The notes under the pieces are model-generated. The model saw only the letters and a program-made list of their open reading frames with translations, made no database searches and was not told the origin of the DNA. Below are positions 7,928 to 14,092 of a stretch of DNA of 17,177 nt, in pieces. Positions within the stretch are counted from its first letter, which is position 1; every line of letters begins with the position of its first letter. The position numbers and the translations under genes are program-made. Source of the stretch: F1-20-MAGs119 sp041164425. GTDB taxonomy: Bacteria; Actinomycetota; Acidimicrobiia; Acidimicrobiales; Ilumatobacteraceae. The DNA is taken from assembly GCA_041164425.1 (NCBI GenBank), contig JBEAPO010000002.1, forward strand, positions 1-17,177, written 5' to 3'.

Positions 7928-9247
7928 ATGACCGGTCTGGGAATGCACTCGGGAATCGCAACCGACGAGGCAATGAACCTTGCGATGTCGGACAAGGCGA
8001 TTCCTCTTTATGAGGCCGTCAAGCAGTTCATCAAGAACGAGGTCGACCCGATCACCGAAGAGTTCTACGAACTGGGTGAGGGTCGCGCGAACCGTTGGGG
8101 TTACGCACCTGGTCAGTTGGAATTGCTGCAGTCGGTGAAAGACAAGGCCAAGGCGAACGGCCTGTGGAACTTCTTTCTTCCTAACGCGGAAACAGGCGAG
8201 GGTCTGTCGAATCTCGACTACGCGTACATCGCGATAGAACTTGGCAAGAACCCGCTCGCGTCCGAGTGTCTGAACTGTTCGGCGCCCGACACCGGCAACA
8301 TGGAAGTCATCGAGCGTGTCGGCACGCCCGCGCAGAAGAAGCAGTGGCTCGAGCCGTTGCTGCGTGGCGAAATTCGCTCGGCTTACGCCATGACCGAACC
8401 CGACATCGCATCGTCGGACGCGAAGAACATCGCGTGTCGCGCGGTGCTCGACGGCGACGAGTGGGTCATCAACGGTGAGAAGTACTACATCTCGGGTGCG
8501 GGCGACCCGCGTTGCAAGATCATGATCGTGATGGTGCTCACCAGCCCCGACGGCCCGCCGTCGCGCAAGCACTCGCAGATCCTCGTGCCGATGGACACGC
8601 CCGGCGTCGAAATTCTCGGTGCGATGCACGTCTTCGGCGAAGACGACGCCCCGCACGGTCACATGCACCTGCGCTTCAACGACGTTCGCGTGCCGAAGGA
8701 CAACATGCTCCTCGGCGAGGGTCGTGGCTTCGAGATCTCGCAGGTTCGTCTCGGACCCGGCCGCATCCACCACTGCATGCGGTCCATTGGTGCCGCCGAG
8801 CGTGCACTCGAACTGATGGTGCGTCGCGGCCTGCATCGCGAGGCGTTCGGCCGTCCGCTCACGCGCCTCGGCAAGAACCCCGAGGTCATCGCCAAGGCTC
8901 GCATCGAAATCGAGGCCTGTCGACTGATGGTTCTGCGTGCCGCCAAGGCGATGGACACCATGGGCAATGCCGAGGCTCGCGTGTGGGTCAGTGCCGTGAA
9001 GGCAATGGTGCCCGAGCGTGTGTGCAAGATCATCGACGAAGCCATTCAGATGTACGGCGCCACCGGTGTCTCGCAGTGGACGCCGCTCTCGCGGATGTAC
9101 GCCAGCCAGCGCACCTTGCGTCTCGCCGACGGACCGGACGAAGTGCACTGGGGAGTCGTCGGTCGCTTCGAGATCGCGCGCTACGAGAACGAACCGCCGA
9201 TCGAAAAGCCGACGGAATACCGGGGAATGTTCGCCGGCCCGGCGTGA
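7928..9247 (+). CDS. Acyl-CoA dehydrogenase (ACAD10/11-like)
   Basis: 439 residues from the ATG at 7928, which has a strong AGGGGGAAG ribosome site; the in-frame GTG nine codons earlier lacks one. It is an FAD flavoenzyme that forms the alpha-beta double bond of an acyl-CoA. Domains: an all-helical N-terminal region (about 25-155), a middle beta domain opening with YAMTEPDIASSDAKN and continuing with GDEWVINGEKYYISGAGDPRC, and a C-terminal helical domain with VRLGPGRIHHCMR, MYGATGVSQ and RTLRLADGPDEVHWG. D404/E405 in the last motif sit where this subgroup carries its catalytic acidic residue. The long N-terminus and the GPDEVH ending place it nearest the ACAD10/11 group; the chain-length preference is unknown. 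It overlaps the next gene by GTGA, so hydrolase and dehydrogenase are coupled. It diverges from the TetR/MFS pair. Confidence 0.92.
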   Translation: MTGLGMHSGIATDEAMNLAMSDKAIPLYEAVKQFIKNEVDPITEEFYELGEGRANRWGYAPGQLELLQSVKDKAKANGLWNFFLPNAETGEGLSNLDYAYIAIELGKNPLASECLNCSAPDTGNMEVIERVGTPAQKKQWLEPLLRGEIRSAYAMTEPDIASSDAKNIACRAVLDGDEWVINGEKYYISGAGDPRCKIMIVMVLTSPDGPPSRKHSQILVPMDTPGVEILGAMHVFGEDDAPHGHMHLRFNDVRVPKDNMLLGEGRGFEISQVRLGPGRIHHCMRSIGAAERALELMVRRGLHREAFGRPLTRLGKNPEVIAKARIEIEACRLMVLRAAKAMDTMGNAEARVWVSAVKAMVPERVCKIIDEAIQMYGATGVSQWTPLSRMYASQRTLRLADGPDEVHWGVVGRFEIARYENEPPIEKPTEYRGMFAGPA

Positions 9248-10017
9248 GGCTTCACCACACGCTCGCGGGCAGCGGTCCGCGCGCGCTTTTCTTCAACGGA
9301 TCGGGCGCCACGCTCGACGGTTCTGCGCCGATCATCGATGGTTTGCGCGGTTTCGCGACCGTGCTTGCCCACGACCAGCGTGGCTTGGGTAAGACCGGCA
9401 TCATCGACGGTCCGTACACGATGGCGCAGTACGCACAAGACGGTGCGGATCTTCTCGACCACATCGGCTGGGACACCTGCATCGTCTTTGGCATCAGCTT
9501 CGGTGGCATGGTCGCGCAGGAATTCGCCGTCACGTTTCCCGAACGCGTTGAGAAGTTGGTCCTGTTGTGCACCAGCGCCGGCGGCGATGCCGGGGCCTCG
9601 TATCCCTTGCACGAGAACGTCGACCTCGAACCGAAGACACGCAGCGCGAAGATGCGCACCATCTTCGACACGCGCTTCACCGATGAGTTTCTCGCAAGCG
9701 ACAACTTCGCAGCGGCGATGGCGAAGATGCTCGCCGATCGCGAACTCGTTCCGAAGTCCAACGATGTGTTGCGGGGCGAGGCGATGCAGTTGGAGGCGCG
9801 ACGCCATCACGACGTTGCGTCGCGACTGGGCAACATCACCTGCCCGACATTGGTCATGGCCGGCCTCTACGACGGCATTGCGCCGGTTGTGAACAGCGAG
9901 GCCATCGCTGCACGGATTCCGGGGGCGGAATTGCGCACCTACGAGGGCGGGCACCTCTTCATTGCGCAGGATCCCGGGGCAATGGCCGACATCCGCGGAT
10001 TCTTGTTGCCTGCGTAA
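9244..10017 (+). CDS. Alpha/beta-fold hydrolase
   Basis: 257 residues from the GTG at 9244, whose GTGA overlaps the acyl-CoA dehydrogenase stop. The open frame extends much further upstream, but that part is the shadow of the dehydrogenase. The oxyanion-loop region FFNGSGATLDG is followed by the DQRGLGKT motif, the nucleophile elbow GISFGGM with S85, the acid D210 in AGLYDGIAP and H237 in EGGHLF, so the triad is complete. A lid or cap lies at about 115-185. It has no signal peptide and is cytosolic. The family spans esterases, dehalogenases and lactonases. The tight coupling suggests it acts on the same compound as the dehydrogenase, for example as an ester or lactone hydrolase or a thioesterase; that is inference. 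It is followed within 3 bp by the palindrome of the XRE toxin-antitoxin module. Confidence 0.88.
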   Translation: MRLHHTLAGSGPRALFFNGSGATLDGSAPIIDGLRGFATVLAHDQRGLGKTGIIDGPYTMAQYAQDGADLLDHIGWDTCIVFGISFGGMVAQEFAVTFPERVEKLVLLCTSAGGDAGASYPLHENVDLEPKTRSAKMRTIFDTRFTDEFLASDNFAAAMAKMLADRELVPKSNDVLRGEAMQLEARRHHDVASRLGNITCPTLVMAGLYDGIAPVVNSEAIAARIPGAELRTYEGGHLFIAQDPGAMADIRGFLLPA

Positions 10018-10019
10018 GC

Positions 10020-10037
10020 GTTATCGGATCCGATAAC
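10020..10037. promoter_or_regulatory. Perfect 18-bp palindrome, likely operator of the XRE antitoxin
   Basis: GTTATCGGATCCGATAAC is an uninterrupted perfect palindrome. It ends 6 bp before the TATGCT -10 box and so covers the -35 region of the antitoxin promoter. XRE antitoxins commonly repress their own promoter at such sites. It is unlikely to be a terminator because it has no loop and no following T-run. Confidence 0.7.
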
Positions 10038-10043
10038 ACCCTG

Positions 10044-10049
10044 TATGCT
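10044..10049 (+). promoter_or_regulatory. -10 box (TATGCT) for a leaderless antitoxin transcript
   Basis: TATGCT matches TANNNT and ends 6 nt before the ATG at 10056, so the transcript would start on or beside the A of the start codon. No Shine-Dalgarno sequence is visible. Confidence 0.55.
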
Positions 10050-10055
10050 GGCGAC

Positions 10056-10379
10056 ATGAATGCCGCGGCAATCATCACATCGGCCCGTACCCGGGCCCGC
10101 CTTTCCAAGCGTGAACTCGCTCGTCGGGTCGGTACTTCTCCGGCCGCGATCGTCGAATACGAATCCGGTCGGCGGTCGCCGACGGTCGACTCACTCGATC
10201 TCATCCTTCGCGCCTGCGGCGTCGACCTCGCGTTGAGTTTCGTCGACCGAGGCGAAACCGAGCGGCTTGCAAAATGTGGCCTCGATCTCGAGGATGTTCT
10301 GTCACTTGTCGATGCGGTTCCACACAATTGGGAAAAGTCCACGTTGAATTTCCCCCCGTTTCCAAGGGTTGCGAAGTGA
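10056..10379 (+). CDS. XRE-family antitoxin/regulator of a nucleotidyltransferase toxin
   Basis: 107 residues. Residues about 5-57 are a Cro/C1-type helix-turn-helix, with SKRELARRVGTSPAAIVEYE as helices 2-3 and SGRRSPTVDSLDLILRACG completing the domain. The C-terminal half (about 60-107) has no family I recognise; it ends in a proline-rich tail (NFPPFPRVAK) that may bind the toxin. The TGA overlaps the GTG of the next gene (GTGA). The order antitoxin then toxin, the coupling and the perfect palindrome over the promoter are the usual toxin-antitoxin layout. It is probably a cytosolic DNA-binding autorepressor that neutralises the downstream nucleotidyltransferase. The leaderless-type start supports this ATG. 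An ordinary regulator of the next gene is the alternative. Confidence 0.8.
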   Translation: MNAAAIITSARTRARLSKRELARRVGTSPAAIVEYESGRRSPTVDSLDLILRACGVDLALSFVDRGETERLAKCGLDLEDVLSLVDAVPHNWEKSTLNFPPFPRVAK

Positions 10380-10996
10380 TCAGTACGCGAACATTTGCAC
10401 AACGAGTTGTGGCGGTACACGATGCATTGACAGCCGCGGGAATTCCCTTCGGGTTCGGTGGCGCGCTTGCGCTGGCGTATCACGTGCCCGAGCCTCGAGC
10501 GACGAACGACATTGATGTCGATGTGACTCTCGAACTCACTCTCAACTCTGTTCGAACGCTCGAACGTGCCCTTGCGGGCTTGGTCACCTTTACTGAAGAG
10601 CAAGTCGAATCAATCCTCCGAGACGGTCAAGCTCGAACATACTGGGACGAATTCGCGGTCGACATCTTCTTCACCGTTCACTATTTCCATGAAGACGCGA
10701 TGGACAAATTGCTATGGGTTCCGTTCGCGAATCGAACGATCCCGATCATCAGTGCTGCTCACCTTGCAGTCCTGAAAGCGCTTTTCAATCGCCCCAAAGA
10801 TTGGGTCGACATCCAAGAGATGGCCTACCTCGAGTCATTTCCACGCCTTCGGGTCATGGTTTGGCTTCGTGAATTGCTCGCCGAAGGTGCCGACGACCTT
10901 GTCGAGAGAATCGGTTCTCTCAAGTACGTGCGAGAGTCGGATCCGGTTGCGGCGCGACTGTTCAGGGGTCTGCCGGGGCGCCTCGACGAAACGTGA
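10376..10996 (+). CDS. Nucleotidyltransferase-fold toxin (AbiEii / DUF6036-like)
   Basis: 206 residues from the GTG at 10376 (GTGA overlap with the antitoxin stop). The nucleotidyltransferase signature is clear: a GG motif at G28-G29 followed by AYHVPEPRATNDIDVDV, with metal-binding D45 and D47, and a third acidic residue D96 in FAVDIFF. A later segment (AHLAVLKALFNRPKDWVDIQEM) matches the helical K-x-K-D-x-x-DI pattern of AbiEii/DUF1814 and DUF6036 proteins. Relatives such as MenT toxins transfer nucleotides to tRNA, but the target here is unknown. The gene looks visibly richer in A/T than its neighbours, suggesting acquisition by transfer. Its stop abuts the pirin stop with no gap (TGATCA). 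A MntA/HepT-type pairing is unlikely, because the partner is an XRE protein. Confidence 0.78.
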   Translation: MISTRTFAQRVVAVHDALTAAGIPFGFGGALALAYHVPEPRATNDIDVDVTLELTLNSVRTLERALAGLVTFTEEQVESILRDGQARTYWDEFAVDIFFTVHYFHEDAMDKLLWVPFANRTIPIISAAHLAVLKALFNRPKDWVDIQEMAYLESFPRLRVMVWLRELLAEGADDLVERIGSLKYVRESDPVAARLFRGLPGRLDET

Positions 10997-11962
10997 TCAG
11001 CGGCCGCGGAAAGGTCTGATGCCGTTGGCGGGGACGACGCCGAGACGACCCGCCTGAAAGTCCTCGAACGCCTGTTGCAATTCGGCGCGGGTGTTCATCA
11101 CGAACGGCCCGTACTGCTCGACAGGTTCACCGATCGGTTCGCCGCCCAACAACAACACGTCGAGTGACTGGTTGTCGGAAGCCGACAACGTAATGGTGTC
11201 GCCTGATCCGAACACTGCGAGACGGCCCAGCCCGAACGGTGCGCGTTCGGCACCGACACTGCCCTCACCGGCGAGGCCGTAGGCGAGCGCGTTGTATGCG
11301 GGGTTCCACGGCAGCGTCATGCGTGCGCCGGGGGAGAGCGTGGCGTGCGTAACGACGATGGGTGTGTGCGTCGAGCCGGGGCCCTTCACGCCGTCGATCT
11401 CGCCGGCGATGATGCGAATGAGGGTTCCCGCGTCGGGCGTGGTCACCAACTTCACGAGGTCGGCCTCGATGTTCTGGTATGCGGGTGGGATCATCTTCTT
11501 TTTCGACGGCAGGTTCACCCAAAGCTGAATCCCGTGGAACACCCCACCACGAACCACCATGTCTTCGGGCGGCGTTTCGATGTGCAGAATGCCGCCGCCT
11601 GCTGTCATCCATTGGGTGCCGCCATTGGTGATGACGCCACCACCACCGTGCGAGTCCTGGTGGATGAAGGTTCCGTCGATGATGTACGTGACGGTTTCGA
11701 ATCCACGATGCGGGTGCCAATCGGTGCCGCGTGGTTCGTAGGGCGCGTAGTTCACTTCGCCCATCTGGTCCATCATGATGAACGGGTCGACCTCCGCGCG
11801 CGTGGCGCCGTAGAACGTGCGACGAACAGGAAAGCCTTCGCCCTCGTGGCCCGACGGCGCAACGGTGATGCGCTTCACGGGTCGGTCGCGCAACTCGGGA
11901 TGAGCAGCGATGCTCGTGCCCACGCGGGGAAGGGTCAATGTGTCGGCGGTGACTGCGGGCAT
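10997..11962 (-). CDS. Pirin family protein (bicupin, possible quercetinase)
   Basis: 321 residues from the ATG at 11962. It has the N-terminal pirin cupin with the iron ligands H83 and H85 (WHPHRGFETVTY), H127 and E129 (GGGILHIETP), and a C-terminal cupin after about residue 190. All four metal ligands known from pirins are present. Bacterial pirins are cytosolic iron proteins; some have quercetin 2,3-dioxygenase activity and others bind metabolic enzymes, so the reaction here is open. An in-frame GTG at 12058 would add 32 residues without similarity and would run through the predicted promoter and operator, so I reject it. ACGAGG lies upstream of the chosen ATG as a possible ribosome site. 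The promoter contains a palindrome identical in pattern to those at the MarR gene. It diverges from the lipoprotein hydrolase. Confidence 0.9.
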   Translation of the reverse strand: MPAVTADTLTLPRVGTSIAAHPELRDRPVKRITVAPSGHEGEGFPVRRTFYGATRAEVDPFIMMDQMGEVNYAPYEPRGTDWHPHRGFETVTYIIDGTFIHQDSHGGGGVITNGGTQWMTAGGGILHIETPPEDMVVRGGVFHGIQLWVNLPSKKKMIPPAYQNIEADLVKLVTTPDAGTLIRIIAGEIDGVKGPGSTHTPIVVTHATLSPGARMTLPWNPAYNALAYGLAGEGSVGAERAPFGLGRLAVFGSGDTITLSASDNQSLDVLLLGGEPIGEPVEQYGPFVMNTRAELQQAFEDFQAGRLGVVPANGIRPFRGR

Positions 11963-11992
11963 TCGAGGCCTCGTTTCGTGTCGGGAAAATAG

Positions 11993-12004
11993 TTGCGAGC
12001 GCAA
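11993..12004. promoter_or_regulatory. Candidate MarR operator TTGCG-N2-CGCAA at the pirin promoter
   Basis: TTGCGAGCGCAA has perfect 5-bp arms. It covers the transcription start predicted from the TAAAAT box just upstream on the minus strand. The core TTGC-N4-GCAA is also found twice in front of the MarR gene (16798-16809 and 16815-16826). Shared control by that MarR protein is an inference from pattern identity. Confidence 0.55.
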
Positions 12005-12006
12005 GT

Positions 12007-12012
12007 ATTTTA
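12007..12012 (-). promoter_or_regulatory. -10 box (TAAAAT) of the pirin gene
   Basis: Read on the minus strand, TAAAAT is a strong -10 element. It puts the start of transcription near 12000, inside the adjacent palindrome, and leaves a leader of about 38 nt. Confidence 0.5.
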
Positions 12013-12024
12013 GCCCGGTGCTTG

Positions 12025-12036
12025 TTGGCTCGCCAA
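12025..12036. promoter_or_regulatory. Inverted repeat TTGGC-N2-GCCAA upstream of the lipoprotein hydrolase
   Basis: TTGGCTCGCCAA has perfect 5-bp arms with a 2-bp centre. It lies at about -34 to -23 relative to the predicted leaderless start at 12059, over the -35 region. It has the same TTG-N6-CAA frame as the TTGC-N4-GCAA sites but a different core, so it may belong to another regulator. Confidence 0.4.
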
Positions 12037-12046
12037 CCCGTGCCCG

Positions 12047-12052
12047 TAACGT
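12047..12052 (+). promoter_or_regulatory. -10 box (TAACGT) for a leaderless lipoprotein-hydrolase transcript
   Basis: TAACGT matches TANNNT and ends 6 nt before the ATG at 12059. No Shine-Dalgarno sequence is visible in front of that ATG. Confidence 0.45.
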
Positions 12053-12058
12053 GGTCAC

Positions 12059-13303
12059 ATGCTGCGGCGGTTCGCATTGGTGGCACTCATCACCACCGCT
12101 CTTGTTGCCTGTGGCGGGCGCGAGACCGAACCAGGTGTGGAGTCAGCGGCCGCGTGGCAGTGGGTCGAGTGTGGTGGCGTCGAGTGTGCAGACTTCGTCG
12201 TTCCGCGTGATCGCCGAGCCGCGTTCTCCGACGGCTTGGGTTTGCGGGCATATCGCAGCGAGTCGCCAGCGGGGTCCAGTCGCCATCTGCCATTGATCAT
12301 CCATCCGGGCGGCCCCGGCGCCGACGTGCGCGCGGCGGTGTCGCGGGCGCGCGAACTTCTTGCCCCAATCATCGATGACTTCGACATCTATGCACTATCC
12401 ACCCGTGGCTCGGTTGACGGTGAAGCCTTCGACTGTGGAAGCAGCCTCGACGATCTTCGCATCGTCGACACCGATGCGAACGCGGCGCGGCGTTTCGCCG
12501 ACGGTTGTATCGCTCGTTCGGGTGACCTTGTGGGTCGAGTCGGCACGCTCGACACAGTCGACGACATGGAGGATTTCCGTCGTGCGCTCGGCCTGCAGCA
12601 GGTCCGCTTTTTGGGGTGGAGTTACGGTGCGACTGTTGGTGCCGTGTGGGCGGTGACGCACCCGTCATCGATCCGACGCATCGTCCTCGATGCCCCGAGC
12701 GATCCGCGCATGAAACGTTTTGAAGCCGCACGTCGGCAAATGGACGCCGCATCCGGTGCTTTCCTCCGGACGGCCAGTGGTTCAGAGGTCGAGACATCGG
12801 GGTTCATGTCGCGTGAGATCGCTCTTGCCCGTGACTACGTGCTGTACGACGGCGGACTCGAGCAAGTTGCGGAATCCTCGACATTGACGCTTGCGGAACT
12901 TCGCCTTGGCGAGACGCCCGACGGCAACAACGACGGTGGCATAGAAACGCAGATCGGGGTGCACTGCTCCGACACGTCGCGCAGCGACTCCGAAGATGCG
13001 ATCGTTCTGGTCGAGCCGACGCCAGCGGTTGGCTTCGGATCCGTCTTCGATCGGGTGTGTCGTGAGCTCCCTGATCCGCCAAGACCGCTCTCGAAACTCG
13101 CGGTCGACGATCGCGCCACGGTGGTTGATGCTCTGATTGTCGCGACCTCGGGCGACCACGTTGTTCCGGCTGAAGTCTCGACAACACTCGCCTCGGACAT
13201 GTCGTGGCGTCGACTCGTCGTCGATGCGCCACGGCACCTCTCGGTGGGTTTCGACGTCAGGGCGACGAAAACTGCAATGGCATTTCTCGCCACCGGCGAT
13301 TGA
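12059..13303 (+). CDS. Lipoprotein alpha/beta hydrolase, TAP-like (S33 peptidase family)
   Basis: 414 residues. The N-terminus is a lipoprotein signal: RR at 3-4, a hydrophobic stretch and the lipobox L-V-A-C with C18 as the predicted lipidated residue, so the mature protein should be anchored outside the membrane. The fold is that of actinobacterial tripeptidyl-aminopeptidase-like proteins: the oxyanion motif IIHPGGPG, the STRGS segment, the nucleophile elbow GWSYGA with S188, D366 in SGDHVVP and H393 in PRHLSVG, so the triad is complete. Relatives release short peptides from N-termini or act as lipases/esterases; the true substrate is unknown. The ATG at 12059 is supported by a TANNNT box 6 nt upstream and places the signal peptide at the start. 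It diverges from pirin, and its TGA abuts the next gene's stop on the other strand. Confidence 0.85.
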   Translation: MLRRFALVALITTALVACGGRETEPGVESAAAWQWVECGGVECADFVVPRDRRAAFSDGLGLRAYRSESPAGSSRHLPLIIHPGGPGADVRAAVSRARELLAPIIDDFDIYALSTRGSVDGEAFDCGSSLDDLRIVDTDANAARRFADGCIARSGDLVGRVGTLDTVDDMEDFRRALGLQQVRFLGWSYGATVGAVWAVTHPSSIRRIVLDAPSDPRMKRFEAARRQMDAASGAFLRTASGSEVETSGFMSREIALARDYVLYDGGLEQVAESSTLTLAELRLGETPDGNNDGGIETQIGVHCSDTSRSDSEDAIVLVEPTPAVGFGSVFDRVCRELPDPPRPLSKLAVDDRATVVDALIVATSGDHVVPAEVSTTLASDMSWRRLVVDAPRHLSVGFDVRATKTAMAFLATGD

Positions 13304-13852
13304 TCAGTGGTCGAAGCGCCCCGGCGGTGCCGCGTCGGGCTTGCGGGCCCACATCTTCTTGCTGTCGAAATTGAGCTCGTAGTCGGGTTTCAGTTCGATG
13401 ACCACGCGGCCGGGGGAGTCGAGTAGCTGAAGGAACGCCTGCGCACCCGCCTCGTCGTCCCTGCGGATCGCGCGAGCCAGTTCGGGCAGCATCCAATCAC
13501 GCGTTGCCCGGTCGTCGTGCACGATGCAGCGCCCGCGAACCGACACCGTTTTGCCGGGGCCGATCGAAGTGCCGACCGATGAGATCATCGCCGCTGCGTA
13601 ACCCGTGCGACGGATCGCCGGAATGCGCGCACGTGTGCCGGCAGCCGTCAGCCAGATGCTTCCGTTGCGCCAGATGAAACTCATCGCCACACCGAAGGGT
13701 TGCCCGGCCTTGTTCGTCCAGATGAAGGTGCACTCGACCTGTTCGTTCAGCAATTGCTCGCGCAGGTCGGGATCAAGTTGGCATTCGGCAAGGTTCTCGG
13801 CGTCTTCCACGCCGCCACCGTAGTCATGAAACTTGTGTAGCAAGGTGGTCAT
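13304..13852 (-). CDS. Pyridoxamine-5'-phosphate-oxidase-fold protein (FMN/F420-binding split barrel)
   Basis: 182 residues. The stretch from about 38 to 155 follows the split beta-barrel of the PNPOx-like/FDOR superfamily: ECTFIWTNKAGQPFGVAMSF, then a strand NGSIWLTAAGTRAR, and GPGKTVSVRGRCIVHD. Such proteins use FMN, F420 or heme to reduce or oxidise small molecules. I cannot assign a substrate, and it is not a classical PdxH. The ATG at 13850-13852 lies inside the inverted repeat of the neighbouring antitoxin promoter, only 19 bp from that antitoxin's ATG. A GTG at 13810 is a possible internal start. The 3' end meets the lipoprotein hydrolase stop directly (TGATCA), leaving no terminator space. 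Confidence 0.75.
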   Translation of the reverse strand: MTTLLHKFHDYGGGVEDAENLAECQLDPDLREQLLNEQVECTFIWTNKAGQPFGVAMSFIWRNGSIWLTAAGTRARIPAIRRTGYAAAMISSVGTSIGPGKTVSVRGRCIVHDDRATRDWMLPELARAIRRDDEAGAQAFLQLLDSPGRVVIELKPDYELNFDSKKMWARKPDAAPPGRFDH

Positions 13853-13857
13853 ACCAC
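13845..13857. promoter_or_regulatory. Inverted repeat GTGGT-N3-ACCAC, likely RHH antitoxin operator
   Basis: Perfect 5-bp arms with a CAT centre lie at about -27 to -15 from the predicted antitoxin start, between the -35 and -10 positions. The repeat also contains the start codon of the divergent PNPOx-like gene. RHH antitoxins usually bind such repeats at their own promoter. Confidence 0.5.
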
Positions 13858-13859
13858 GG

Positions 13860-13865
13860 TAGCAT
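13860..13865 (+). promoter_or_regulatory. -10 box (TAGCAT) for a leaderless antitoxin transcript
   Basis: TAGCAT matches TANNNT and ends exactly 6 nt before the ATG at 13872, the same geometry as at 10044, 12047, 16791 and 7857. Confidence 0.5.
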
Positions 13866-13871
13866 CAGAGT

Positions 13872-14090
13872 ATGAAACTCAGCATCAGCCTTCCCGATGA
13901 CGACGTCGCGTACCTCGACGAAGCCGTGGAGTCGGGCACCTATGCATCGCGGTCCGCCGCCATAGCTCGAGCACTACGACTCCTCCGTTCCGCGGACTTG
14001 GGCGACATGTACGACATTGCGTTCAAGGAGTGGGCAGCCTCTGGCGACGCGGACGACTGGGATGCGACCGCCATCAAGGACTGGAAGTAA
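13872..14090 (+). CDS. Ribbon-helix-helix antitoxin of a MazEF-type module
   Basis: 72 residues. The N-terminus (MKLSISLPDDDVAYLDEAV) is a ribbon strand followed by helix A, and SRSAAIARALRLLRSADL is helix B of a CopG/ParD/MazE-like DNA-binding domain. The acidic, tryptophan-containing tail (KEWAASGDADDWDATAIKDW) is the part expected to wrap the toxin. This resembles the RHH-type MazE antitoxins of mycobacteria rather than the AbrB-type MazE of E. coli. It would act as a cytosolic dimer that represses its own promoter and inhibits MazF; proteolysis would release the toxin. The toxin gene starts 2 bp after its stop. The start is supported by the TAGCAT box and the upstream inverted repeat. Confidence 0.85.
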   Translation: MKLSISLPDDDVAYLDEAVESGTYASRSAAIARALRLLRSADLGDMYDIAFKEWAASGDADDWDATAIKDWK

Positions 14091-14092
14091 GC

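Noticed and set aside
7796..9148. 450-codon minus-strand frame opposite the acyl-CoA dehydrogenase
   Set aside because: It is a shadow of a full-length, motif-complete dehydrogenase and has no family features of its own.
8512..9243. Upstream extension of the alpha/beta hydrolase frame to a 501-residue protein
   Set aside because: The extra part is arginine-rich shadow sequence inside the acyl-CoA dehydrogenase gene; the hydrolase fold begins at the GTG at 9244, which has a GTGA overlap.
10020..10037. Palindrome as a transcription terminator for the alpha/beta hydrolase
   Set aside because: It has no loop and no T-run, and it lies at operator distance from the XRE antitoxin promoter.
11963..12058. 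N-terminal extension of pirin to a GTG at 12058
   Set aside because: The 32 added residues are not pirin-like and would cover the TAAAAT box and palindrome that look like the pirin promoter.
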